DNA from: Roridomyces roridus | Taxonomy: Eukaryota; Basidiomycota; Agaricomycetes; Agaricales; Mycenaceae | DNA: 61,747 nucleotides | Direction: 5' to 3' | Assembly (NCBI GenBank): GCA_029378245.1 | Contig: JARKIF010000184.1 | Coordinates: forward strand, 1-61,747 | Shown: piece after piece, positions 1-11,187 of the stretch | How positions within the stretch are numbered: the stretch's first letter is position 1 | How the letters are laid out: every line of letters begins with the position of its first letter | The notes under the pieces: model-generated | The model's input: the letters and a program-made list of their open reading frames with translations, nothing else | The model's database searches: none | What the model was told of the DNA's origin: nothing | Translations under genes and position numbers: made by a program

Positions 1-30
1 CTCCCTGACCTAACTGCTCTCTGTTTGCAG

Positions 31-913
31 CCCCGAGCCCGGGAAGGACGATAACCTCTTGGACCTATCCGCCATCCCCAGCTCCCCACCCGACATCGAG
101 ATCTTCTTCGCGCCCTTCTGCGTAGTCGACAGCGGGGCGACCAAGACGCCCGGTATGCACGGTATCACTGTCGTACGTGGCTCTCCTTCTCCCGCCCGCT
201 AGGCTTGTAGCTTGTGGCTGGTGCTGATATCCGACACTTGCAGGGTAGCATCGCGATCGACCCCAAGAGTCAGGGCACGATCGCCCTCTCCAGCGCGAGT
301 ATGCTCGACCCGCCGGTCATCGATCCCAAGTACGCATTACTTGCTTGCTTTGGCTTGCTCCTGACCGACCGCCCCATAGCTACTTGTCCGACACGCGAGA
401 CCTCAGCGTCCTCATCAAAGCCACACGCCTCGCCCTGCGCCTCGCACGTGCAGAGCCGCTAGCCAGCACCCTCTCGCTGCCCGCCGACTCGAAGGACGAG
501 TCGACTTACTTTTGGCCTGGGGATGCGGACCCTGATACCGTGCGTCTACTTTCTTGTTCTCTCTCCCCTATGGTATGCTAAGTGTCTGTAGGTCTCGGAC
601 GAGGCGCTCACAAAGTGGATTAAAAGGAACGGCCAGACGGCGTGGCATCCCGTGCGTACCTCCCTCCCTCCCTCTTCCCTTTCTCCCCCCCAAACAATAC
701 ACGCTCACGCTCACGTGACTCCAGACCTCCTCAGCGAAAATGGGCACCTCCCCCGCAGATAGCGTCGTCGACGCGTCATTACGCGTGCACGGCGTAGCGG
801 GCTTGCGTGTCGTCGATGCGTCTGTGTTCCCTACGTCTGTTTCGGGGCATCCGTGTGCTGTGATTATTGCTGTGGCTGAGAAGGCGGCGGATTTGGTGAA
901 GGGTGATGTCTGA
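31..913 (+). CDS. GMC (glucose-methanol-choline) oxidoreductase, 3' part of gene
   Basis: C-terminal part of an FAD-dependent alcohol/sugar oxidase of the GMC family; the gene starts upstream of the window. I read five exons, 31-172, 244-329, 380-539, 592-651 and 725-913, with GT-AG introns and a continuous frame ending in TGA at 911-913. The spliced text shows the GMC C-terminal domain: [12 protein letters not shown], then AWHP with the first catalytic histidine, [21 protein letters not shown], and SGHPCA with the second catalytic position as histidine. The His/His pair is usual for aryl-alcohol or alcohol oxidases, but the substrate cannot be set from this half. The missing N-terminus would hold the Rossmann GxGxxG. 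Confidence 0.9.
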
Positions 914-948
914 TTCTTTTCGTAGAAAATCTTTGGGGTGGATGGATG

Positions 949-2765
949 GTTACTCGAGTATATTAATTTCCGTCTTCTAATCATTGACATGCTGCTTCAT
1001 TCAATGTTACTCATTCTGAATCTCAGATGCACCCTTTCTTTTCTCTGTTGAACGCGCACTACACTACAAACTACAATCGACCTTCCTTCCTTCCTTCGCC
1101 GGACCTCTCCTTGTCGTATCCTCTCCGTCCATGGATTGGCGTCACTCCAATTCTAACTAACTTCTAACTGTGAGTTTGTCCTTCTTTCTTTCTGGAATCT
1201 GGGACCCCCCGTATTGACTTGACTTGAATAAGTCAGCCGTGCATTTGATTTGATTTTGAACCGACTCTATGTAGATCTTTTTTCAGTTGTACTATATGTG
1301 TTCCCCGCCATATTTGATTAATTTCATTCCACTCTGTCGCTGAGTTTGTGTGTCCGAGGCTTTCGCGTCTGTCATTGAATTTGGGTTTGGTCACGGTTCT
1401 ACGAGTATCCATCCAGCTCCGTTCATGTATGTACTTTACGTACCCCCATTCATCGGGCTGTCTCTGAATTGCATTTCCAATTAGAACTCACTGATGGTTT
1501 GAAGACCAATCCCTTCTTCTCGGTTCTAACCAGCGCGCGCTGTGCGTGTAGTAAATTGTTTGTGCGGGACGTTGTCTTCACGCTTGATGGATCTGGCATT
1601 GGCGGCATGTTCGCGTTGGATTTACTTGCGCGTGTTCTTGACCGGTTGCGGCGCTCGCGACACTTTAATGATTATCCTCATTCGCTTACTACTGACTGGA
1701 TGCAAGATTGGTCTTCTATGTACCTACTTACTGGCTCGCTGACTTGAATTGCAGATTCACCTCACTTTCTCCACGGAGGTACGCCTGCGCTCGAGTGCGG
1801 ATGGTTACTCGAGTTCATTAATTTCCGTCTTCTAATCATTGACATGCTGCTTCAATGTTACTCATCCCTTTTTTCACTCTGTTGAACGCACACTACACTA
1901 CACTACAAACTACAATCGACCTGGTCCTTCCTTCCTTCGCCGGACCTCTCCATCCATTGATTGGCGTTACTCCAATTCTAATTTAACTGTGAGTTTGTCC
2001 TTTCCTTTCTTTCTGTCTGCGACCCCCCGTATTGACTTGACTTGAATTACATTTCGTTTGTTTGCAAGTCAGCCGTGCATTTGATTTTGAACCGACTCTA
2101 TGTGGATCTTTTTTTCAGTTGTACTATATGTGTTCCCCGCCATGTTTCAATTTCAATCTCATTCCACTCCACGCCGTCGATTCATTTCGCTGAGTGAGTG
2201 AGTTTGTCAATGTGTGTCCGAGGCTTTCGCGTCTGTCATTGAATTTGGGTTGGTCACGGATTCGAAGGCTCCGTTCCATGTACTGACCTACCTACCCCCA
2301 TTCATCGCTGTCAGCTCTGAATTGCATTTGCAGTCGTACTGCCTTCGTTTGCAATGATCATGACCTTGGGTGCGCTGCGAGTCTGCACATTCATTCCATT
2401 TCAATCGGAACTCACTGAGTGGTTTGAAGACCAATCCCTTCTTCTTGGTTCTGCGTGTAGTTTGTTTGTGCGGGACGCTTGATGGATCTGGCATTGGCGG
2501 CATGTTCGCGTTGGATTTACTTGCGCGTGTTCTTGACCGGTTGCGGCGCTCGCGACACTTTAATGATTATCCTCATTCGCTTACTACTGACTGGATGCAA
2601 GATTGGTCTTCTATGTACCTACTTACTGGCTCGCTGACTTGAATTGCAGATTCACCTCACTTTCTCCACGGAGGTACGCCTGCGCTCGAGTGCGGATGGT
2701 TACTCGAGTTCATTAATTTCCGTCTTCTAATCATTGACATGCTTCATTCAATGTTACTCATTCTG
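949..2765. repeat. Tandem direct duplication of the region downstream of the GMC gene
   Basis: The same block starts at 949, 1803 and 2699 (marker GGTTACTCGAG, followed by ATTAATTTCCGTCTTC and ACATGCT). This gives two near-full units of about 854 and 896 bp and a truncated third start of about 70 bp. The units share long matching stretches, such as the text before 1800 and before 2690, but differ by small indels. The first unit begins about 35 bp after the GMC stop, so the 3' flank of that gene was probably duplicated. No coding frame survives across units. 2766-3145 holds nothing I recognise. Confidence 0.85.
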
Positions 2766-3145
2766 CGTGTTGTTGGATGGCTGGTGGCTGGCTGCTGGCA
2801 TTTGGGACACTGGATGCGATGGGATGAATGTTGGCCTGCCGGTGACTGTGGGTTGACGCCACAAGTCCGACGGCGTTTTGCGCCCCATCGTCGGGCTGGT
2901 AATTGGACGTGGGTCACCCGGCTGCATTGCGCGATTAATTTCTCGCAGACATTTCTTCTGTGATGCGGCTACACATCTCGACGGCGAGCTTCTGCTTCTC
3001 TGTCCGGGAATTCTGAACGCTGGAATACATCTTTCTGATAGATGCATGTGAGTTATCTTGTTGGATTCGATATCAAGCCGCACACTGAAGTTCCTGAACA
3101 CAGAAGGCCGGTTGGAAATGAACGATCGATATTAAATTGCTACTA

Positions 3146-4420
3146 TCACGCAGTCAACTTGAACTGCTCGAAAAGGGCCATCCCAGTCAGGGTTGCGGTC
3201 TTACCCTTCCCTCCCTTAACCGCCGGAGGCTGCACAAGCTCGGCGCTCAAATTCCCAATAAGCCTAGCATACTCGGGGTTCGGGCTGATCAAATGCGAGA
3301 GGACGTTAACCTGCACCGCAAGTGTGCCCTCACCGTTTTCAAGCGGGAGGGTGATGGTATAGCCCGTAGGGACGGGCGAGCTGATTACGGGTGGGTACGT
3401 CGCGTTGACGCCCGTGGGGCGTACGCTGATGCTGCCTGGGGCGCAGCTGGCAGCGAGGATACGCCCGTTTTCGGACGCGTAGGCGCTGACGAATTCCGTG
3501 CCGGTGCGATCGAGAAAGTCGAACCATACGATGGAATACGGGCCGACCCGGCCGTGGCCCCAATACCAGGACGCAACGTTTTTGGTAAAGGGCTGGTCGC
3601 TCCAGTTCTGCCGAAATGTTAGCTCCATGGACTCTGATCGGGGTTGGAGCCCGAAAATTGAATGGACGGACCTTGTCGTGGTAGCCGGTGCCTGTGAACG
3701 CCAGGCCCGCGCCGTTGATCTCCAGGTTGACGACGGCAGCGGAATCTGGAACGGCGTTGGCCCACCCAATGTGCGGGCCCACCTCGAGATTCTGTCCCGC
3801 GCTCACAGGCCCACATGGGTAATGCGCAGGGGCGGGCTATTAATTGAAGGAAAGTTACGACATCTCCATGGGAGTATGTAAAAAAACAGACGCACCGATG
3901 GGAAAGTAATTGTACCCTTGACGCCTGCCGCGGGAGCGTCAATGTTGATGACATACTCTCGGGTGTACGGATTGCTTGTCCAGCTGAAACCAGTTCCGTG
4001 CCAGTCACCGCAAGAGCTATCGCCGTCGGTGGTGACTGTAGCACCTTGTTCGCCGTTAGCAATGGCTTCCCAGAGGGTGCCATTTGGGTAGGAGACCCAG
4101 ATGCGTGCGACGGTGATGGTGTCGGCGGGGTCGAGGAGAGGGAACGCGGGTTGGGAGCTTGCGAAGAAGGTGACGACGACAGAGGCGAGCATGGAGGGAT
4201 CGGTGGAGACGACGTCAAAGTACCACCAGTCAAAGGCAGAGCCGTTTATGGGTTGCACCATGAGCCCATCGAGCCCGGTAGAGCTGGCGGTGAACTGGGC
4301 GACGCTGGTGCCATTTTGGAGGGCGGAGGGTATGTGGAAGACTTTGGAATATGCGATGGAGACGGTGGCGAAGGCCGTCCAGAGCGCGCCGAGGAAAGAT
4401 GTCGGCGAAAAGCGGACCAT
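3146..4420 (-). CDS. Secreted CrtC/AttH lipocalin-fold protein (Diels-Alderase / kievitone-hydratase-like)
   Basis: Three exons, complement of 3897(3896)-4420, 3672-3836 and 3607-3146, all joined in phase 0, give about 383 residues. The start at 4420 is followed by a hydrophobic stretch that looks like a signal peptide (FLGALWTAFATVSIAYS). Family-like landmarks are FDWWYFDVVS near residue 65, APAHYPCGP after intron 1, GYHDKNW across intron 2, and SWYWGHGRVGPYSIVWFD soon after. These are features of the hydroxyneurosporene-synthase/AttH two-lipocalin fold, used in fungi by Diels-Alderases and kievitone-hydratase-like enzymes. Reaction and substrate are inference. No biosynthetic cluster lies beside it. 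An upstream in-frame TTG at 4456 is less likely as the start. Confidence 0.75.
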
Positions 4421-5765
4421 GGAGAAGAACAAGGAACGAATGTGGGGGAGAAGCAAGGTTAAAAACAGTTGCGGGCGGTGATGGAGCGGTTAGTTCATTT
4501 TCTTTCGATCAATGATAACAACAAACGGCCCCACATAATAAGAGGACAAGGCAGGCCGGCTAGAATGTTCAGGAGCGGCGCACAATAGAAGACAAAAGAT
4601 GGTTCGTTTCATCTGGAGCGGAGTGATATAATAGTCAGTGATTCGTATACGAGTCTCCGATGCGTGACGGCAAATTTGAAGAAACGGTTAACTTGAAGGT
4701 TGAAACACAGGGTCAGAAAGTCCCGTTCAGGCTGCAAGTTCGCACCGGCCAAAGTTACGAGCCTTCTATTCTCTTCTATCAGTGTCACACCCATGTATGC
4801 GCCAGCTTTACGTTGCTGGAAGCGATGTCAGTGTCGGCTGGATTCTGGCCAACTAATTTTGGTCAAATCCAGCCAGGTACGGTAAGTACTAGTACTATTA
4901 TACGTACGAAGTTACGAGTCTAATACGACGGCTCCCTTGTTACTTACGGTGCGCTGAGTCTTTTGGCCTTGATCGTGTCCGGTCTCAGGCTTGAAAGTGG
5001 ATTACAACGCTTGTTCCTCGATGGACTGAGACTCGGATGCACAACCCAGCCGGATGATATGTCGAGTCCGGCTGGCGGTTCCATTTGGCCCAGAGATTGC
5101 TTTCAGCTGGATTCCACTGCAGCTGGGTTTCCGAACCTTCGTATCTCCGCTCCGTGGCGGCAAAGAAACGGGAAACTTGAAAGTTGAAACATGGCAGGGT
5201 CAGAAAATGTCTTCCTCTGCCTGATTCACCGAGCGCCGATCCTCCGTGGATCATCGGCGAACCGGGGCAACTGTGATACGCCACAAGGTGCCAAGGCAGC
5301 ACTCTAGAATTGAATCCTATTCTTGTAAGCTCTTCTGAAATGTGCAGACTCGATCCTAGCAATCAGTTGTCACGACGGAATTCACCCTGCCGGCTTGCCG
5401 TAGTATCTTTGGTATGTTTTTCTGCTTCCGCCATGATCAACCGTACGCGTACTAATGCCACAAATTCTGGGCATACAGTTTGGTTCCTTTCATGCGAAGA
5501 AGTTCGGATTCTCCTGGGTAACCATCACTGGTCCTCGAGAAGCGGACCATGGAGAAGAAGAACAAGGAGCTTCAGGGAAGCAAGGTTAAAAACAGTGGCG
5601 GGCGGTGATGGAGCTAGTTCATTTTCTTTCGATCAATGATAACAAAAAACGGCCCAAACGGCCCCACATAATACGAGGACAAGGCAGGCCAGCTAGAATG
5701 TTCAGGAGCGGCGCACAATAGAAGACAAAAGATGGTTCGTTTCATCTGGACCGGAGTGATATTCA
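4411..5765. repeat. Duplicated 5' end and promoter of the lipocalin-fold gene
   Basis: 4411-4632 (first codons plus about 200 bp upstream of the gene ending at 4420) recurs in the same orientation at 5535-5765. Shared blocks include GAGAAGCGGACCATGGAGAA and the TTCATTTTCTTTCGATCAAT stretch. The second copy has small indels and no gene body, so it is an orphan promoter/start. 4632-5535 between the copies has no convincing gene; 5228-5362 recurs inverted at 10430-10555. Confidence 0.85.
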
Positions 5766-5769
5766 GTGA

Positions 5770-5882
5770 TTTCAATCTCCGTTCCGTTGTGGCGAAACTC
5801 GTCAGCATTTCAACCTCCGCTCCGTTGTGGCGAAACTCGTCAGCGTTTCAATCTCCGCTCCGTTGTGGCGAAACTCGACAGC
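5770..5882. repeat. Three-copy 37-bp tandem minisatellite
   Basis: Three consecutive copies of a unit that reads TTCAATCTCCGCTCCGTTGT followed by GGCGAAACTCGTCAGC, with single-base differences. It lies between the orphan promoter copy and the end of the membrane-protein pseudogene. Confidence 0.85.
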
Positions 5883-5979
5883 TCATGACAAAACATAGGT
5901 CAGAGAATCCAGTTCAGGCCAAGTTACGAGCCTTCTAACCTACAAGTTCTGTCCATACAATTATTTGGTTCCCATGCCT

Positions 5980-8900
5980 TCAAGCAAAAATGTCCCGATT
6001 CTCCCGAGTAACCATGACTGGTCCTCGACCTGGAATCGACGTCAAGAAAATCGGAACATCCACACGGGCCTCGAGATTGCCTGGCTTGAGCCCGCCGTGG
6101 AAGATGTCGTTTAAACCTCCGGCGGCAGAGGCAGCCATGAGCTGCAGTGGATCCGCCGGACTGAACCGTTTGTAATCCACCGACCGATAATTCCAGGCGG
6201 TGGAGAGGACGACGAGGATGCTGAATAAAGCGATGATCGTGCCGGGGATGAGCGCTGCGAATGCAGCGTCGGAAGTGTGCTGCCATCCAAAGGACCTGAT
6301 GAGGAAGAATCCGCTCCTGTTCGTGGCCAAGTTGTCTGGTATTCCGTTTTGAAAAACCTCGCCTTGCGCGGAGATGCAACCGCGCATCACCTAGTAATGT
6401 GGGTTGGAGAGGAATACAATTATGGGGGAATTTCTCACAGTACCGCTGTATTCAGCGACGGCGGCAATGTAGAACTCGAGGGTGCAAAGTATGTCGTCGT
6501 CATCAAACTGGTTGTTGCTCTCGTCAAAGTGTTGTAGGGACAAGTTGAGCTCATCACCCATCACATTGCTGGAGATTCCCTGAGCGGAAGACATCATCTG
6601 TTGAAGAGCAGAGACAGCCGCGAGCCCGGCTGGCCCCATGGAATCTTCCTGGACAGGCTGGACATCGTAACGTGGGTCGGTGTTTATGGTTGGGTCGAAC
6701 GGATCCACGTCGGTGTAATTGACGCCCACGGAGATTATTAAGGGAGACATCGTGCATGAAACGGGCTTCAAGAACGCGTACTTCCCCGATGATTGAAAGG
6801 TCAATGCTGGGAAGGCGTGAATATGAGCCGCACGAAAAATGTGGCCCCGTCACCCACTGTAGTTGTTGCCTTGTGCACACGCAACCATCAGAACATAGTT
6901 GGCCTCATCTCCCAGCGTGTACGCGGTGCTCGAGCCGTCTAGATGCACGAAATCAAAGCCTGGTCTGGAGAACGAACGAGCACGAACTGCCAATGGGGTG
7001 GTCGCAGTTTGCGTCCAACTGAGAGAACGTGATATTCCCATTCTGGTTTCCGCTGTTCCAGTCCGCCACCGAGTCCGTTGTGAGGTTGGCCGCAGATGAT
7101 GCCGTATCCGGGTCCTGGAATTGACATTCAACATCAACGGTGAATCCTCAAGCAAGTATCAGCAATTTTTCATCTGTTCAATCAGATCGGTCACCTTGTT
7201 GAGTCATATTATAAGTCGCGTCCAGGCGGTCCAGGTCATCCGACAAACCCAAGAGAGTTTCCACCGTAAAACCACCCGGAATCCACTTACTATTCGGGAA
7301 CCACACGCTGGAATTCAGATCTGGTATTGTCATCGGGAGGACGCCCCCTGCCAAGGAAAACGTTAGGAGAGGAAGCAAACTGTAGGACAGAGGACGGCGT
7401 ACAAGTTTCGATGTTGAATGTCTGGTCCATGACAGTCAACGACGAATTCCGATCGTCAATAAAGTTGGACTTCAACAGCGCAAACCCGCTGTCTGTCAGA
7501 CCCACACCGAATGCGGGCAGCATTGCTGTCACACAGATGAGGAGAATACACGACGAGCGATTATTGTGCTCACAGCTCTTGCCGATACAAAAATCAAGGT
7601 CGCCACTGGCTTGGTACGTGCGAAGCTCCGGGTTTGCGAGATCGAGTTCACGTCCAGTTACAAATACCTGGATAAAAATCTGCGTCGGAGTCAAGAGTGT
7701 ATTCCACCTGCAAAGGGATCTGAGGTCAGAGTGCGGCGAGATTGGATAGAGTATACTCACGCAGATACTTGAACGCCGGTGAGGAAGATGAAAACAACAG
7801 ACGCTAGCGCCCATTTCCATCGGCGGGTGTCGTTGATGAACGATCCGGCGGAAAGCGCTACCGTTGAAGTGAATTTCGAGAGCAGCATTCCTCGCACGCT
7901 ATAGAGGTGCAAGGTAACCGCATATTGAAGGCCGCAGGCAAAAAGACTGGAAAAGAATCAACCAGAGGTTGTCTAGATAAGCGAGTCACTGACAATGTAG
8001 ACCCTTTGGCAAGGGCTTACAGAAACTGCCGCACTGCCGCACTGTCGCCGCAGCAGCTACCGCACTGGACCGCGTGGTGCCGCACTGATGTCACACTACC
8101 GCAGTGCGGTAGTTTGCTTAAAGGTAAGTAGTACCAAACTGAAAATGAGATGAATGCTTCACTTTGTAGCCTGCTACCCTAGGACTCTCTCTGCGGTGCC
8201 CGTTTTCCCAGAGAGCAAGTCTTTCGTGAGTTAAATCAATTTTAATCAACATTAGCTAAAGTGGGTACTACGAAGTTGAGCCTGTTTCAAACGGCGGAGG
8301 GCAGCCAAATTTGTTGAAATGGGTTCTAGGGAAGCTATTGTATGTTTGCTGAATCCAAATGCCTCCGAGACTAACACAGGCCTTCCTCGTTCTACTGCCA
8401 GTACATAAGTAGTTCAGTTCAGTCTTGACTCTGAGAATTTCGATGTTCAAACTTCAAATGACATGTCGCAGCGACAGTACTTGATACGGTCCAGTCGTTT
8501 CGAGCCCGCATCTAATCTTCTCTGTAAAAGCCTCGGGACTAGTCAACAAATTGATTTTTGGGTGATGGTTTCGCGTTGTGTCACCTTGTTTGGTACGCGC
8601 TCCTTATCCTCAACCACCACCATCGTCGAGATAGTCCTGGGCCCGGCGGACCACACTCCCGAATACTGTAACAGCACTTCCCTCCACTCTCTGGGATCTT
8701 CCCTCAAGCAGGGCTGAGTCCGATCGAATTCCAACCTTCGGTTTTCCATTGGCCCTGTCTGACCTTGCTTCGTCCCTCCCTGACTCGACTACAGGCTTCC
8801 GGTTGCTCCCTTGCTAAATCTTACCTGAAAACGTTGCCAGATTGATCTCTATACGATTGATCTTGGATCCAGTTCGGAGTATTGGCCTAGAGTTACTGAG

Positions 8901-10085
8901 GAGTCGAGGGCTGCGGTTGAAGATGTTGGGGAGTTCATTCCGCTCGATTGCCACCCTCCTATGGCTCAGGTATTCGTTCGCGTTCCAGTAAGTACTCGCT
9001 GATCGGGGAAAAAGCAAGGTGTAAACATTGAATGCGCAAGGAGATGAACTTGAAATTGACTGGGCCGGTGGCACCAACTCGCACCGGCTTTTTGCTCGAA
9101 AGCAGGGGCCGCGAAACTGCCGTAACTGATGCTGTGAGCGTCAGATTAGTCGAAACGATCACAAAACTGATTATCTGGGTGACCCGAGGGGAATTACGCC
9201 CTCAGAACAGCTGCCACTTTGTTCGACACACTTGCTTACAATTGATTTATCTCATGTTTGAACGTTCGCACTCGGAAACGGTCAACGGCAAGTTGAGTGA
9301 GGACAAACCATCTATCCAATGGGGTCCATGTCTCGAGAGAGAGAAAATTAGACTGAGGTGCGGCAATTTACAACTGCTGCTGCGCTGTCACACTGCCGCA
9401 CTGTCACGCCGCTTAGGTACCGCACTGCGCTGCGGCAGTTACCGATTTGCCGCAACTTCCAGAAAGTTGCCGCAGCTTTTTCGTTCAGCTGCCGCACTGT
9501 CAGTGGTACTTTGCCGCAGCTGACCGCAAGGTGCCGCACTCGACTGACTTCAGTATGTAAATATAGTTGAAAAAATTGAGGATCTGTGTTCGATTTTGGG
9601 TTCTTTGGGACTGGAGATACAATACCTCTAGATGCATAGGTGATTCATGCAGGGGGAAGACTCCAAGTGTGTGAATCCCAGTCCAAAAACAGATGAAACC
9701 GGCTCAAATGCGGGTTCTTTGCGACGTGAGATACGATGGCTCTACCTACAAGAGTTCAACATGCACAGGGAAGGTTCAACCACATAATATACCTTGCTGA
9801 GAATTCAACTACCGCAGCTGCGTGCCGCACCACTACCGCAACTACCGCTGCGGCAGCAGTGCGGTAGTTTCTGTAGGCCCCTTTGGCAAGGGCTGTGGAC
9901 ACCAAAGTAACAAATAAGGTCACTGGGCGCGGATTCATCTCCACCCAATAGGCATTGTCAGAGGAAAGAGGGATGGATCCTCGATAGTGAACAATGCCAA
10001 AGAATCCCCATGCAAAGACCAGCAATGCAGTCTGTCCCAAGACTACGGCGTAGGGAGAGCCAAAGATTCGGAAAAAGAGGTTCAT
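5980..10085 (-). pseudogene. Agaricomycete multi-exon membrane protein, split by a transposable element
   Basis: The first exon starts at 10085 with a hydrophobic segment (VVLGQTALLVFAWGFFGIVH) and runs to VSTALAKG at about 9890. The reading resumes beyond the insertion at about 8017: a 56-nt intron, then FACGLQYAVTLHLYSVRGM from 7946, a TM-rich exon to 7761, and further exons to the stop at 5980, with a C-terminal TM near residue ALFSILVVLSTAW. Rejoining across 8018-9878 restores one frame, so the element broke a single gene. A one-base shift near 6980 (between GSSCS and RPGFDFVHLDG) suggests further decay. I know related uncharacterised membrane proteins from Agaricomycetes but no function. 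It may be an old pseudogene, or the shift may be a missed short intron. Confidence 0.75.
8018..9878. mobile_element. Non-autonomous TIR element with GCCGCAC-type subterminal repeats
   Basis: Terminal inverted repeats: TACAGAAACTGCCGCACTGC at 8018 and its near match (TACAGAAACTACCGCACTGC) reversed at 9875. The direct repeat CCCTTTGGCAAGGGCT flanks it at 8002-8017 and 9879-9894. That repeat is nearly palindromic, so part of it could belong to the TIRs instead of being a target duplication. Both ends, and an internal block at 9355-9550, are crowded with GCCGCAC/GTGCGGC motifs, as in the transposase-binding subterminal zones of hAT-like elements. No transposase frame is present. Confidence 0.75.
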
Positions 10086-11187
10086 TTTACAGGACGCGAC
10101 CTGTTGTATGACCAAGGGTAGAATGAGAAGGCAAGGAGACGCAGAGGACTGGGTTCCGACTTATGTATCTTCCATTTGGCGCCCAAGGGTCGCCTCCATC
10201 GAAGCCTCCCGCCTGGGTGCACTGCGGAATACGCCGATCTTCCGAGCGTCAGTCTGTGGTCAATGCGTTACTGTATTTTATCGCTCACCGTGTTTGCAAT
10301 CGCGCCCGGCGCGACTCTGATTTTTCGGCCCAAAGGTGGCATTAGTACGGTCGACGATGGCGGAAGCAGAAAGCATACCAACGATACAACGGCAAGTCGG
10401 CAAATTGAACTCCGTCGCGACAACTATATGCTAGGATGGAGTCTGCATATGACAGAAGAGATTACAAGAATAGGATTCAATTGTAGACTGCTGCCTCGGC
10501 GCCCTGTGGTGTATCACAGTTGCCCCGGTTCGGCGCTGGGTGATTCAGGCACAAGAAGAATTCAGCCCATGGAACCACCGTGCACTTGGCCACAAAATTG
10601 TCAGTCCAACTTCAGATTCAACTTCAGAACTCACACAACAGTCCATCCACCACGCTGGTCCCATCCACCGCAGGCAGCGCCGCACGTAAGTGAATACAGG
10701 TCCCGCACACGGCAGTCGAACATTGAAGCCAACAACCATCAGATTCAGACACGCCCTGTTACTTCGCAGGCCTGTGCCCGTGTGATCGCTAACTCACGTA
10801 TGGCATGCCCTCAACTTGCCCTTGAGCGCTCGTTTTCGGGTAATGTCTGCTTCCACGACGGCTAACGGTGTAGATGGTAGGAATCCGTCGATCGACAGTG
10901 GTTGTCCCGTTCTCGTCGCGAGAGGGTGCTATCGTGGAAATGTCCGGGAATGGAGGCTTGTTCATCGGGTCGGCGGTGGATGGACGTTGACTGAACCGTC
11001 TTGAATCAAAATTGGCTTCATGTACTTACCATAGTTAGCTGGGGAGATCACAAGCATCAAATCGCAGTAACCACGAATTCATTTGGTTCTTGTCCTTTTC
11101 GAGGCTGTAAAGAACGCATAATAAACAGTCAAGTTAGTCCCTTTGCAGAATATCAAATGGAGAACACACCAAAGCTCTAGATCTACT
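10086..11187. other. Intergenic region with an inverted repeat copy
   Basis: 10430-10555 is an inverted, diverged copy of 5228-5362. In translation both give a similar short string (LGWSLHMTEEITRIGFN versus LGSSLHISEELTRIGFN), so it may once have been coding. I see no intact gene in the rest. Confidence 0.5.

Noticed and set aside
1469..2642. Repeated short frames (DLLARVLDRLRRSRHFNDYP) as a duplicated gene
   Set aside because: They are identical only because the DNA is tandemly duplicated; the frame ends differ between copies and no domain is seen.
5974..10120. Treating the two halves of the membrane protein as two separate genes
   Set aside because: The flanking 16-bp repeats, the TIRs and the restored frame show one gene split by an insertion.
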